The notes under the pieces are model-generated. The model was not told the DNA's origin. It saw nothing but the letters and a program-made list of their open reading frames with translations, and did not search any database. This document shows positions 25,201-32,601 of a DNA stretch of 64,000 nucleotides, in pieces. This DNA is from JBPYFK01 sp051984675 (GTDB lineage: Bacteria; Actinomycetota; Actinomycetes; Mycobacteriales; Pseudonocardiaceae): the NCBI GenBank assembly GCA_051984675.1, contig JBPYFK010000154.1, forward strand, positions 1 to 64,000, in the 5' to 3' direction. Position 1 is the stretch's first letter; each line of letters opens with the position of its first letter. The position numbers and the translations under genes are program-made.

Positions 25201-28111
25201 TTCCCAGACCCGCGGGGGCGCCCGGACCGCCCGAGGCCCGATCCGCCTCGTGAGAAAGCCAGGACTGCAGGATTTCCCGGTACAGCCCGGCCGCGCTGAG
25301 CGTGCGCTGCGCCTGGGACACCGCGCGCAGGCGGTCCTCGTCGAGGTCGGCGATGAAGCTGAGCATCCGTGGGTTCTGCGCCAGCCCGACCAGATCCTGG
25401 ATGCTGTTGATCAGCCTTACCCGGGTGTCCGCCCGCTGCTCGTCCCCGCCGTAGCGGTTGACCAGGTAGGAGCGGATCTGGTCGATCGTGAAGTCCTCGA
25501 CGCTGAGAATCCTGCGGTGTGGCAGCGCCCCGACGCGCTCACCGAGCGCGGTGAAGACCTGGGAATGGGACTTGAAGTGCTGGGTACGACTGGCGACGAC
25601 GATCTTCGCCTTGTCCTGGGCGGCCTGCAGCAGCGTGTTGAGGTGCTCGGCGGCCCGGTCGTAGGTCACGCGGGTGACCAGTTCGTCGAACCCGTCGAAG
25701 AGCAGCACGATCCGGCCCTCGCGCAGCATGTAGTGGAACGCCTTGAGGTCGATCAGCTCTTCGCCGTGGTTGGCGAGGTGCGCGGCGACCAAGCCGTCCA
25801 CCGAGTGCGCCTTGTCCAGCGCGCGGAGTTCGATCAGGATCGGGATCAGGTGCGGGGTGGTCTCGGCGACGCGCCGGGCGACCTCGCGCAGCGCGAACGT
25901 CTTACCGCGCCCGAAGTCGCCGAGCATCAGGACGAATCTCGCGTGGTCGGCGGTGACCAGGCGCACGAGTTCGTCGGCGAGGTCAGCGTGGACGCTGCGG
26001 TGCTCGCGCTCCAGATCGCGGAACCGTTGCGGGACATACAGCTCCGGCGGGTAGACGGTGTCATTGCGCAGCCGGTTGGTCTGCTTGCCGACGTAGTCGC
26101 GCAGGTCCAGGAGACCCTGGAACTCGGTGAAACTGCGCAACCGCACTCCCCGGCGGGACGCTTCGTCGCGCAGGCTCTGGAGCGGCTGTGGTCCCTGGTA
26201 GACCAACTCCGAACCGGGTTCGGGGTCGTGGGCGAGGAACGCGTCCACGGTGTCGCGGGTCAGCTCGCCCACGTGCGCGCCCACCCGCCACTGCGGGTTG
26301 AAGCCCTCTTCCTGGCGGGTGATCAGCAGGTACGGCGGTTCGGTGTCGATCCGCCGGATCTTGGCGCCCTCGTGCCGGGTCGCGCAGACTTCGACGATCC
26401 GGTCCAGCAGCAGGCTGCGCGGATCACTCGTGCGCTCCGGTGACGTGCGCTCCGAACCCGAAGCCTGAATGTCCCCAGTGGAGGTTTCCGTTTCGTCCGC
26501 TGCCGCATCCGGTGCGGGGAAGGTGCCGCCCACCGCATGCCATGTCCGTTGCAGCTGCTCGACCGGTTCGCCCGAGCTGTTCTCGTACGCCGAGAAGCGC
26601 CGGAGCCCCTCCGGGGTCAGCCGGATGATCTCGTCGCGTCCCGGACCTGCCGCCGGCAGCAGCGGCAGGTCGGACTCCAGGAAGTCCAGGCGTGCGCCGT
26701 CCGGGCCTGGCCCGTGCACCACGAGGTTGAGCCGGTTGCCCAGCAACTGGTCGAGCGTACTGGTATCACGCAACAGGACCGGATCGTTTCCGGCCGCCCG
26801 GCCGTCGGTGGCGGGGACGTGCCGGACCAGCCCGAGTCGTAGCCAACCGGATTCCTCGAAGGGGCGAAGCCGCTCGGAGAACCACGCGGCCTGCGCCTCG
26901 CCGATCCAGCCGTAGTCATCCTCGGGCCGGTGACTGCCGGCCATCGTGGAGTTGAGCCCCGCGACGGCCACGCGCAGTTCCGGGACGGTGAACAGGGTCC
27001 ACGGCTGCGCGATGTCGAAGACCGGTTCGTTGAGCCCGTGGTAGAGCTCGGAGAACAGTTCCGCGTAGTGCTCCAGTTTGGGGAAGTACGGTTCCTGCGG
27101 CTGGACGTCCCTGGCCTCGCACCGGGCGAAATAGGCCAGGCACGCCGCCTTGGACACGTCCCGACCGCCCGGCACGACGATTATCCGGTGCGCCTCCAGC
27201 CCGAGCAGGACACGCAGCCCGGTCAGGAACGTCAGGGCCTGGTCCACTTCTTTCGGCCGGGCGGATTCGGTGAGATCGCCACTGACCACGATCAGGTCGG
27301 GTTCGGGCACCCCGGCGTCGGTCAACCGGGTGACGTTCGCCCAGATCTGCGATTGCAGTTCCTTCGCGGTCAGCGGTTCGTCTGGACCGGCCAGCCCTCG
27401 CCCGAACCGGGGACCCGGGACATGCAGCACGGAGACACCTTCGCGATCGTGGCTGTCGGACGGGCCGGTCGGAGGATATGCCGGTGGAGCTACTGGCGTG
27501 CGGCGTGTGGTGCGGGCGCGCTGGTGCGTCCCGCGCGGTACCGGCTCGGGGAGTGGCGGCCGGTCCTGCTGCCACGAAAGCTCCTCGCTTGGCTGCGGAA
27601 TCTCGCTGTCCTGCCGGCGCACCACTTCGCCTGGGACCGGCTGCTGGGCGGGGAAGGCGGGCTCGATGTCCGGTTTGGCGCGCCCGGCCAGGGCCTGCTG
27701 CAGCCGTTCCAGCAGGACTTCCCGCGCCGAACCGGCATCCTGGATGTTGACCATGTCGACCCAGGTGATGGTGGCGAGCAGGCCGTCCAGCGGGCAGTCC
27801 TCGATCCGAACCGTGATGAGCTTGCCCGGGTCGGTGCGCAACGTCGCCTGCCACTCCATCGTCCCGTACCGGGACTTGAGGTAGTGCCGGGACAGCACCG
27901 CCACCACCACCGACGCGTCACGGATTCCCCGGTCCATGAAGTCGATGAAGTTCGTCCCAGGGACGAAGTCCCACGCCTGGATCAGCGTGCGGTGCCCGCA
28001 AGACTCCAACTGCCAGGCGATCCATGTCGCCCAGCGCTCGTCGGCGGGGGAGTAGCTGATGAAGAAGTCGATGGGGCGGTTCGAATCCGTGCGCTCGTCT
28101 CGCCTCGTCAT
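22295..28111 (-). CDS. STAND NTPase: TIR, pseudo-phosphoesterase, NACHT, pentapeptide and WD40 domains
   Basis: A 1938-residue NLR-like protein; numbers below count from the optional GTG at 28117, two residues earlier. Residues 15-150 form a TIR domain (DFFISYSPADERWATWIAWQ) that keeps the candidate catalytic Glu88 of NAD-cleaving TIRs (SRYGTMEWQA). Residues 226-480 follow the calcineurin phosphoesterase fold but lack its metal ligands. Residues 560-690 are an unassigned mixed domain. The NACHT core follows: Walker A GDFGRGKT (733-740), Walker B LLFDGFDEL (805-813) and sensor VASRT. Residues 1124-1218 are pentapeptide repeats. From about 1262 there are 15 WD40 repeats, enough for two propellers. 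The tail has EGWAALTPDGRYKLEGDV. Such proteins usually sense a ligand through the repeats and activate the N-terminal effector on oligomerising. An antiphage role is inferred. Confidence 0.92.
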   Translation of the reverse strand: MTRRDERTDSNRPIDFFISYSPADERWATWIAWQLESCGHRTLIQAWDFVPGTNFIDFMDRGIRDASVVVAVLSRHYLKSRYGTMEWQATLRTDPGKLITVRIEDCPLDGLLATITWVDMVNIQDAGSAREVLLERLQQALAGRAKPDIEPAFPAQQPVPGEVVRRQDSEIPQPSEELSWQQDRPPLPEPVPRGTHQRARTTRRTPVAPPAYPPTGPSDSHDREGVSVLHVPGPRFGRGLAGPDEPLTAKELQSQIWANVTRLTDAGVPEPDLIVVSGDLTESARPKEVDQALTFLTGLRVLLGLEAHRIIVVPGGRDVSKAACLAYFARCEARDVQPQEPYFPKLEHYAELFSELYHGLNEPVFDIAQPWTLFTVPELRVAVAGLNSTMAGSHRPEDDYGWIGEAQAAWFSERLRPFEESGWLRLGLVRHVPATDGRAAGNDPVLLRDTSTLDQLLGNRLNLVVHGPGPDGARLDFLESDLPLLPAAGPGRDEIIRLTPEGLRRFSAYENSSGEPVEQLQRTWHAVGGTFPAPDAAADETETSTGDIQASGSERTSPERTSDPRSLLLDRIVEVCATRHEGAKIRRIDTEPPYLLITRQEEGFNPQWRVGAHVGELTRDTVDAFLAHDPEPGSELVYQGPQPLQSLRDEASRRGVRLRSFTEFQGLLDLRDYVGKQTNRLRNDTVYPPELYVPQRFRDLEREHRSVHADLADELVRLVTADHARFVLMLGDFGRGKTFALREVARRVAETTPHLIPILIELRALDKAHSVDGLVAAHLANHGEELIDLKAFHYMLREGRIVLLFDGFDELVTRVTYDRAAEHLNTLLQAAQDKAKIVVASRTQHFKSHSQVFTALGERVGALPHRRILSVEDFTIDQIRSYLVNRYGGDEQRADTRVRLINSIQDLVGLAQNPRMLSFIADLDEDRLRAVSQAQRTLSAAGLYREILQSWLSHEADRASGGPGAPAGLGINDLWLAVTTLALRLWEAGESYLRLGELAEVAETLTGLVDARLSRQQTAHAVGAGTLLVRTEEGLFGFIHNSVAEWLVANAIAEQFDSGSSAPPQLGRRPLSQLTIEFLCDIADTQSCQAWADRVLSDASADDTARTNAIKVSTRLRTPTTADLRGANLQGEDLSFREFHGVDLTAADLTGARLVGTDLGSASLREARLVGARLDEANLAGADLTGADLTRSRLSRADLTGATLNGSIWNRAALINATGVPDADELRVAAVVPGRRVDTEFAPAVIGVRHGFHPEVGRLPQVLDYSPDGGTLAIGSDDGGVLICDSETGLPQRTLHGHHARVFAVTHASDVLVTGSADSTVRIWDIATGEPRHVLTGHRQWPWPVVLSPSEELLVTGDAEGVLRLWDVATGDLRHELPSDRGFVFSVSFRGSLLAAAYRDGSARLWDTASGASLGELSGTSGAVYRVAFSPDGDVLATGSQDGCVRLWDAESGTKLAELRGHSGGVYTLGFHPHEPLLVSGDTDGGVRIWDLTTDRLLHSLAGHDASIYWVAFNPAGDLVASGDSAGLVKLWDTASGHPRHTLTGHTGSVWPFAFRPDGAQLAVSDDQFVTRVWDPASGQPQHTLAGHGRQITSVRFSADGSMLATSGNDGIVRLWNAVTGQQQRKLYGSEDRLVTLDSAIFSPTAGRLATMSNDGRLNLISLETGRNERRLTVQGAPVWAMEFSPSGNELATANDDDTVRLWYRTTGRLLHTLGEHRGRVRSIAFSADGSLLATGCDDSKVRLWDASTGKLLRTLEGHTDRVYAVSFAQGMLASASWDSTARVWDVHTGEQLHALHQHTDRLWAAAFNPAGDLLATAGDDLAIRLWDPASGRHLHTLTGHTRSIWSLAFNPDGTVLASGGDDGTTRLWSVDADRAALTAVLLGLPEGWAALTPDGRYKLEGDVGGQFWHVIGMCRFETGELDEHVSEIRQLPAGEPL

Positions 28112-28170
28112 AAGCACACAGTATTCCGTTCACGACACCTCGTTGCCCATGGTTCGACCGGATTGAGATC

Positions 28171-29466
28171 ATGGGCGGTGTGCGCGGCCACAACGAGACA
28201 CTCGAACCGGATACCCCGGCGCGTTCCCGGCTGCGCTCCCGGCGGCTGCGCGAGATTCTGGGCACGCTGAACGTCCTGGCCAGACTGGGCGTGCTCGACT
28301 GGATTCGGATCGGCCTGCTGCTCGCGGGAGTGCTGTGCGTGCTGACCGGGCTGTTGCCGGTGTCCGACGCCGGGGACAGCATGCGGCGTATCGGCCCGTT
28401 GCTGCTGTTTCTCGGCAGTGTCATCGTGCTGGCCACGCTGGCCCGGCACGCCCGGGTATTCGACGTCATCGCAGCCAGGCTCGCGATCATCGGGCAGGGC
28501 AACTACCTCGCACTGTTCCTGATGTGCGTGGCGTTCGCCGCCTGCACCACGATTTTCCTGAACCTGGACACCACTGCGGTGTTGCTCACCCCGGTGTTCC
28601 TGGCGCTGGCGCCCCGGGCCCGGATCGCGCCGCTGCCGCTTGCCATGACCACGCTGTGGCTGGCGAACACGGCCAGCCTGCTGTTACCCGTGTCCAATCT
28701 CACCAACCTGCTCGCGGCCAACCGGGTGGCGCTTCAGATGCCGGCTTTCGCCGGCCGGATGTGGGCGCCGCAACTGGCCGCGATCACCGCGACCATGCTG
28801 TTCCTGTGGGCGTGCTACTGGCGTCGTGGCCAGCGGGCCAGCGACCGATACCTGCCGCCGGCACCGGTGCGGTTGGAGGGCCCCGCGAAGCGGGCTCTGT
28901 TCTGGGTGGCAAGTGCGGCTTGCCTGCTGTTCATCCTGGCCATCCCGGTGATGCGGGACGAGATCGGCTATGCGGCCGCCGCGGCGGCGCTGGTTGTCGT
29001 AGCGGCTTTCGCCTTCCTTGACCGGGAAAAGCTCCGGTTGAGCCTGATCCCGTGGCAGCTGCTCATCTTCGTCACCGGGTTGTTCCTGGTGGTACCCACG
29101 ATCAGCCGATGGGGGCTCGGGGACGTCATGGCGGCGCTCGTCGGTGACGATCCCAACGGCCCCGGCGTGTTCCGTGCGGCGGCAGCGGGCGCGGGTCTGT
29201 CCAATGTGGTCAACAACCTTCCGGCCTACGTGGCGGGAGAAGCCGTCGTCCCGGTGCACAACGGCAACCAGCTGCTCGGCCTGCTCATCGGCACCAACGT
29301 CGGCCCGATCATCACGCCGTGGGCGTCCCTGGCCACGCTGCTGTGCCTGGAATCCTGCCGCCTCCACGGCCTGCGCGTGTCCCTGAACCGGTTCGTGGTG
29401 ACCGGTTTCGGACTCGCGGCGGTGGCTTTGACCGCCAGCGTGACCGCACTGCTGCTCACGGGTTAG
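28171..29466 (+). CDS. SLC13/ArsB-like ion or anion permease
   Basis: A 431-residue protein with about 11-12 membrane helices. Two related halves carry the signatures of the ion-transporter (IT) superfamily: LNLDTTAVLLTPVFLALAPRA with LANTASLLLPVSNLTNLL in the first half, and AAAAGAGLSNVVNNLPAYVAGEA with GTNVGPIITPWASLATLL in the second. This pattern fits ArsB, NhaD and SLC13-like carriers. The second-half NN-LP motif and the GTN-G-I-TP motif are typical of arsenite pumps, but no arsR or arsC lies nearby, so the substrate is open. It is divergent from the STAND gene with only 59 bases between the starts. Confidence 0.85.
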   Translation: MGGVRGHNETLEPDTPARSRLRSRRLREILGTLNVLARLGVLDWIRIGLLLAGVLCVLTGLLPVSDAGDSMRRIGPLLLFLGSVIVLATLARHARVFDVIAARLAIIGQGNYLALFLMCVAFAACTTIFLNLDTTAVLLTPVFLALAPRARIAPLPLAMTTLWLANTASLLLPVSNLTNLLAANRVALQMPAFAGRMWAPQLAAITATMLFLWACYWRRGQRASDRYLPPAPVRLEGPAKRALFWVASAACLLFILAIPVMRDEIGYAAAAAALVVVAAFAFLDREKLRLSLIPWQLLIFVTGLFLVVPTISRWGLGDVMAALVGDDPNGPGVFRAAAAGAGLSNVVNNLPAYVAGEAVVPVHNGNQLLGLLIGTNVGPIITPWASLATLLCLESCRLHGLRVSLNRFVVTGFGLAAVALTASVTALLLTG

Positions 29467-29518
29467 CGGAGAGCCTGGCCGAAGCTCTCGACTCCTGGCG
29501 GCATCACCCGATCACGCG

Positions 29519-30373
29519 CTAACCCGAGAGGCCAGCCACGGTGACACCGTCGGCGCTGCGGACCATGTCGAGCAGCGCGGAGATGGCCTGCGGGTGACCG
29601 GCCACGAAGTTGTGGTCGCGCGGCTGGTCGATGCGATCGTCGAACGGCTGACCGTCGAAGTCGCAGACGACCAGCCCGGCTTCCCGAGCGATCAGGCTGC
29701 CCGCCGGCAGATCAACCGACTCCGCCCGATACCCGATGAACCCGTCGATGTCGCCCCTCGCCAGCAGCACCCAGGCGAGCAGCGGTGCCCATAACTGCAG
29801 GACCCGCCGCGAGCGCGCCTCCAGGCTGAGGCGTAGTGCGCGCGCCGCCGCGTCGTCGCGGTGGACGTTGTATCCCTGGGTCCACGCCACGACCGGGCCG
29901 TGGGTGGGGGCGTGGTATTCCGGCAGCACGAGGCTTCCGCCCGGTCCCAGGGTGCCCTCACCACGCATCGCCGACCACGTCTGGTCGCGCACCGGGTCGT
30001 GCACGACGCCCAGAACCGGCGTCGTGTCCGCGCAGAGTGCGACGCCGACGACGTAGTTGCTCAGCCCGAGGGCGACGTTGTTCGTACCGTCCAACGGATC
30101 GACCAGCCACACCCAGTAGCCGTCGTCGGCGTCCAGGAGCCCGGATTCCTCCGCGATGACCCGGTGCTGCGGGAACTCCGCGCGAATGTGCTCGACGATC
30201 AGCTTTTCCGCGGCGATGTCGAGCTCGGTCACGATGTCCCCGGTCGCGCTCTTGGTCCGCACACCCAGATCGTCCTTGGTGTGGCTGAGCAGCAGCGCCC
30301 CGGCCTCTTCCGTTGCCCGCACCGCGATGTCGCGTGCATGGGCGATGTCCACCGATGTCACCGTCCGACGCAT
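29519..30373 (-). CDS. Inositol-monophosphatase-family phosphatase (CysQ/SuhB-like)
   Basis: A 284-residue metal-dependent phosphatase of the IMPase/FBPase family. Metal ligands are visible in VIAEESGLL, in WLVDPLDGTNN (the D-P-L-D-G-T motif) and in ESVDLPAGSLIAREAG, the counterpart of the third aspartate motif. VTELDIAAEKLI is the usual upstream helix. Substrates in the family include inositol phosphates, fructose 1,6-bisphosphate and 3'-phosphoadenosine 5'-phosphate. The ATG at 30373 has GGGAGGA before it and overlaps the cupin gene by 16 bases; a GTG at 30361 would give a 4-base overlap instead. It is the last gene of the three-gene operon that starts at 31943. Confidence 0.88.
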   Translation of the reverse strand: MRRTVTSVDIAHARDIAVRATEEAGALLLSHTKDDLGVRTKSATGDIVTELDIAAEKLIVEHIRAEFPQHRVIAEESGLLDADDGYWVWLVDPLDGTNNVALGLSNYVVGVALCADTTPVLGVVHDPVRDQTWSAMRGEGTLGPGGSLVLPEYHAPTHGPVVAWTQGYNVHRDDAAARALRLSLEARSRRVLQLWAPLLAWVLLARGDIDGFIGYRAESVDLPAGSLIAREAGLVVCDFDGQPFDDRIDQPRDHNFVAGHPQAISALLDMVRSADGVTVAGLSG

Positions 30374-31050
30374 CGGTCCTCCCGGTCTCGCGGTTCGGGT
30401 TCGGGACGTTCCGCGGTCAAGCGTTCGAGGACGAGTCTGGCCGCATGCGCGGTCTCATCCTCGTCGTAAAGCTGCCGCCGGATGCGGTGGGTCGCCGTGT
30501 CGAACGCGCCGAGCGCCTGGTCAACGGCTCCGGCACGGCCCTGGCCCAGCGCGATGGTGGCCGCCTCACCGTCCGCTACGGTCTCGTGGAACACGCCGGC
30601 GGGCAAGGTGTACACCTCGCCCTGCCGGTGCGATTCGCCCGTTCTGCCCTGGCGGCGGACCAATCGTCCGGTCCGCCGGAGCTCGTCGCCGTCGGTGTCG
30701 CTGTGGACCTCGAAAAGGCGGTGCGTGGGTTCCGCTGCGGCGTCTTCGACGCTGATGAGTTCGTTGCGGACGCTGCCATACAGCACGTAGCTGACCAGGT
30801 CCCAACTGTGCGCGTGCGTGGCGGATGTGGTCGGCATGGCACGCGCGAGCCGATCGCTCCACACGTGCACGCAGACACCCTGATCGCCGGACCTTTCCAG
30901 GGGCAGGCAGACGAAGCCCAGCGGATGGCGGACGCCCAGGACGCCGCTGCGTCCGTCGATCACGTCGTTGAGCGCGTCGATGGTCCAGTCCGGGAGAGTC
31001 TCATCGGCCTCGCCGCCCCGGATCGTTTGGGAGATCGCGTCGTACATCAT
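30358..31050 (-). CDS. Cupin-fold protein (cysteine-dioxygenase-like)
   Basis: A 230-residue protein with a cupin core. The first metal motif appears as THAHSWDLVSYVLYG (a His-x-His pair followed by the strand-turn), and the second as LPAGVFHETV with its single histidine. The order and spacing resemble cysteine-dioxygenase-like cupins, though I would not assign that reaction. The N-terminal 60 residues are helical, and the C-terminus is rich in Arg and Glu. The ATG at 31050 overlaps the stop of the upstream gene (TGATG), so translation is coupled. A longer frame open to 31617 is only the antisense-free reading of the upstream gene in another phase and lacks family likeness. Confidence 0.75.
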   Translation of the reverse strand: MMYDAISQTIRGGEADETLPDWTIDALNDVIDGRSGVLGVRHPLGFVCLPLERSGDQGVCVHVWSDRLARAMPTTSATHAHSWDLVSYVLYGSVRNELISVEDAAAEPTHRLFEVHSDTDGDELRRTGRLVRRQGRTGESHRQGEVYTLPAGVFHETVADGEAATIALGQGRAGAVDQALGAFDTATHRIRRQLYDEDETAHAARLVLERLTAERPEPEPRDREDRCVGR

Positions 31051-31943
31051 CACGAGTAAGGGTTCTTCGGCCGTAGGGCGCGACGCACGATGTCCGTGAC
31101 GTCGCGGTCCGTGAACGAGCTGGGTAGATCCAGTTCCAGCAGGGTGAAAAGCTTGCGGGTCTCTTCCACCGATGGCTCGTCGGCGAGCTCCAGGTCCCTG
31201 GCCCGGCCGATCTCCACCCCCCGTGCCTGTTCGAAGCTGGCCAGCAGTTCCCGGCTGTAGGCGCGGTAGTGCGGTTTGCTCTTCTCGAACAGCATGGCCG
31301 GCGCGGCCGGGTCCTCCTGGGTCATGATCACCCATTCTGAGGACAGATCCCACCGGAAGGTGGTCATCACCTTCGACAGCGCCACATCGGCCTTGAGGAA
31401 GGTGAATCGCTGGCGGTACCAGCAGGCCGCCAGGATCGTCGCGAACGCCTCCTTGCGGGTGCGGTCCAGCGTCCACGTCTCTCCGGTCCGGTCCGGGCCG
31501 GGCGCCAGTGACGAGCGGTACTGCGCGTAGTCGTGGCACACGGACTCGTCGGTGGGATCGATGATCTCGATCTGCATGCGTATCGGCCGCTTCGCGCGCC
31601 GCGCGTTCTCGACGCACTCCTTGATCGTGACGGCGCGGAGGTAGGTTCCGGTACCGCCTTTGAACATCCAGTGCTCGGTGTCCCGGCGGGCCTGCGCATG
31701 CACCTCGCCGACCTCCGGCCCGTTGACCAGTTTCACCGCTGATGACTGCTGGTAGGCCTTGGCGGCCAGCCGCCGGTCCCGCAACAGCGTCGTCGCCAGC
31801 AAGGCGAGAGTCAGCAGGATGGCGGCACTGACCTGCTCAGCCTGGAGAACGTCGAGTACCTGCAAGAGGCCGACCGCTACCGCGATCAGCAGGGCGAGTG
31901 CGCCGTCCGCGTTGCTTTTCAACCAACGCGCCAACCGAGCCAT
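31050..31943 (-). CDS. Membrane-anchored protein of unknown family (297 aa)
   Basis: First gene of a coupled three-gene operon. Two hydrophobic helices lie near the N-terminus (about residues 14-34 and 38-54: ALALLIAVAVGLLQVLDVL and AAILLTLALLATTLL), leaving a cytoplasmic domain of about 240 residues. The soluble part holds EHWMFKGGTGTYLRAVTI, RMQIEIIDPTDESVCHDYAQYR and WYRQRFTFLKADVALSK, all of which look like conserved motifs of a defined domain, but I cannot name it. A second part after residue 230 is helical. The ATG has GGAAAG 9 bases upstream. Two helices followed by a sensor or effector domain resemble membrane-attached effectors of immune operons, which is inference only. Confidence 0.7.
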   Translation of the reverse strand: MARLARWLKSNADGALALLIAVAVGLLQVLDVLQAEQVSAAILLTLALLATTLLRDRRLAAKAYQQSSAVKLVNGPEVGEVHAQARRDTEHWMFKGGTGTYLRAVTIKECVENARRAKRPIRMQIEIIDPTDESVCHDYAQYRSSLAPGPDRTGETWTLDRTRKEAFATILAACWYRQRFTFLKADVALSKVMTTFRWDLSSEWVIMTQEDPAAPAMLFEKSKPHYRAYSRELLASFEQARGVEIGRARDLELADEPSVEETRKLFTLLELDLPSSFTDRDVTDIVRRALRPKNPYS

Positions 31944-32260
31944 GCCGATGTCTTTCCGTAGTCGGGTTTCTCCTCAGGGTAACGAGAATCTCGCGGCACG
32001 GGCCAGCAACCGGAGAAAAGGCCAGGCGCATCATCCGGTTCGCGTAGTGTCGAGGCTTGCTACGAGGGGCGGTACAGATCCGGTGGCCGTCCGAAACTAG
32101 TGCGTAAGCCGTTGTTACCGCCGCGCCAAGTCGTCCACTAAGGACAGTGAGAGGCCGCGCGTGAGGTGAGCGTGATCTTGGGCATATCGGGGGTAGATCA
32201 AGGGCGGCACCGGTGGTGGCGTATCGTCGCCACGTTTGGCGTGTCGGGTCTCGTGTCTGG

Positions 32261-32296
32261 GTCTTCGCGGGAAGTCGGGTCTTCGCGGGAAGTCGG
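32261..32296. repeat. 18-base perfect tandem repeat (two copies)
   Basis: GTCTTCGCGGGAAGTCGG occurs twice head to tail without a mismatch, followed by GCG. The unit contains the near-inverted pair CTTCGCGGGAAG. Two copies are too few for a CRISPR array, and the gap is noncoding, so this is probably a recent slippage or duplication. Confidence 0.8.
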
Positions 32297-32520
32297 GCGC
32301 AGGCAGGTAGTGACGAAGCGGTGATGCCTCGTCACGCGCTGCGCCTACCTGGTGGGCGTCGGGGGCCGGGCGGGCCGGATGGCCGGGGTCGACGCTCCCA
32401 CGGCCGGGCCGATGGCCTCGATGGTGTCGCCATGGGGCTGCACGTTAGGTGAAACCAAGGGGATCTTTGCTGGCAGCCCCCTCTGGATGCGCGCTCTGTC
32501 ACGGAACCGGCTATGGTGTC

Positions 32521-32550
32521 CCAAACCCCAAACCCCAAACCCCAAACCCC
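32521..32550. repeat. Heptamer repeat able to form a G-quadruplex
   Basis: Four perfect copies of CCAAACC (32521-32548) plus two more C. The minus strand reads GGGGTTT repeated, with G-runs separated by TTT: the inner runs have four G. Four regularly spaced G-runs meet the classic G-quadruplex rule. It lies 52 bases before the likely start of the VC0807-like membrane-protein gene, with the C-rich strand as the coding strand. Confidence 0.85.
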
Positions 32551-32601
32551 GACCCTGGCCGTTGCCCGGTGCTACCAGGCAGGCGGCTGCGCAACGCGTC
32601 T

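Larger units (their letters stand above)
31944..32601. other. 658-base gap with tandem repeats
   Basis: No gene could be supported. The gap contains the common upstream region of the minus-strand operon (31944 rightward), an 18-base tandem repeat at 32261-32296 and a heptamer repeat at 32521-32550. The part around 32435-32520 (GCACGTTAGGTGAAACCAAG and onward) has the look of a dispersed intergenic element; its antisense frames read like the spurious small proteins that such elements produce. That impression needs a genome-wide comparison. Confidence 0.4.

Noticed and set aside
23987..26443. Long open frame on the plus strand opposite the STAND gene
   Set aside because: It is the mirror of a high-GC gene in codon phase. 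It lacks a ribosome-binding site and any family motif, while the minus-strand protein has clear TIR, NACHT and WD40 motifs across the same bases.
30358..31617. 419-codon version of the cupin gene
   Set aside because: Its first 189 residues are an out-of-phase reading of the upstream gene. The TGATG overlap at 31050 gives a coupled start that fits the cupin fold.
32261..32550. CRISPR array or linear-chromosome telomere
   Set aside because: Only two 18-base units occur without spacers, and the heptamer tract is internal, short and between normal genes. Neither fits a CRISPR array or an actinobacterial telomere, which uses palindromes and terminal proteins.
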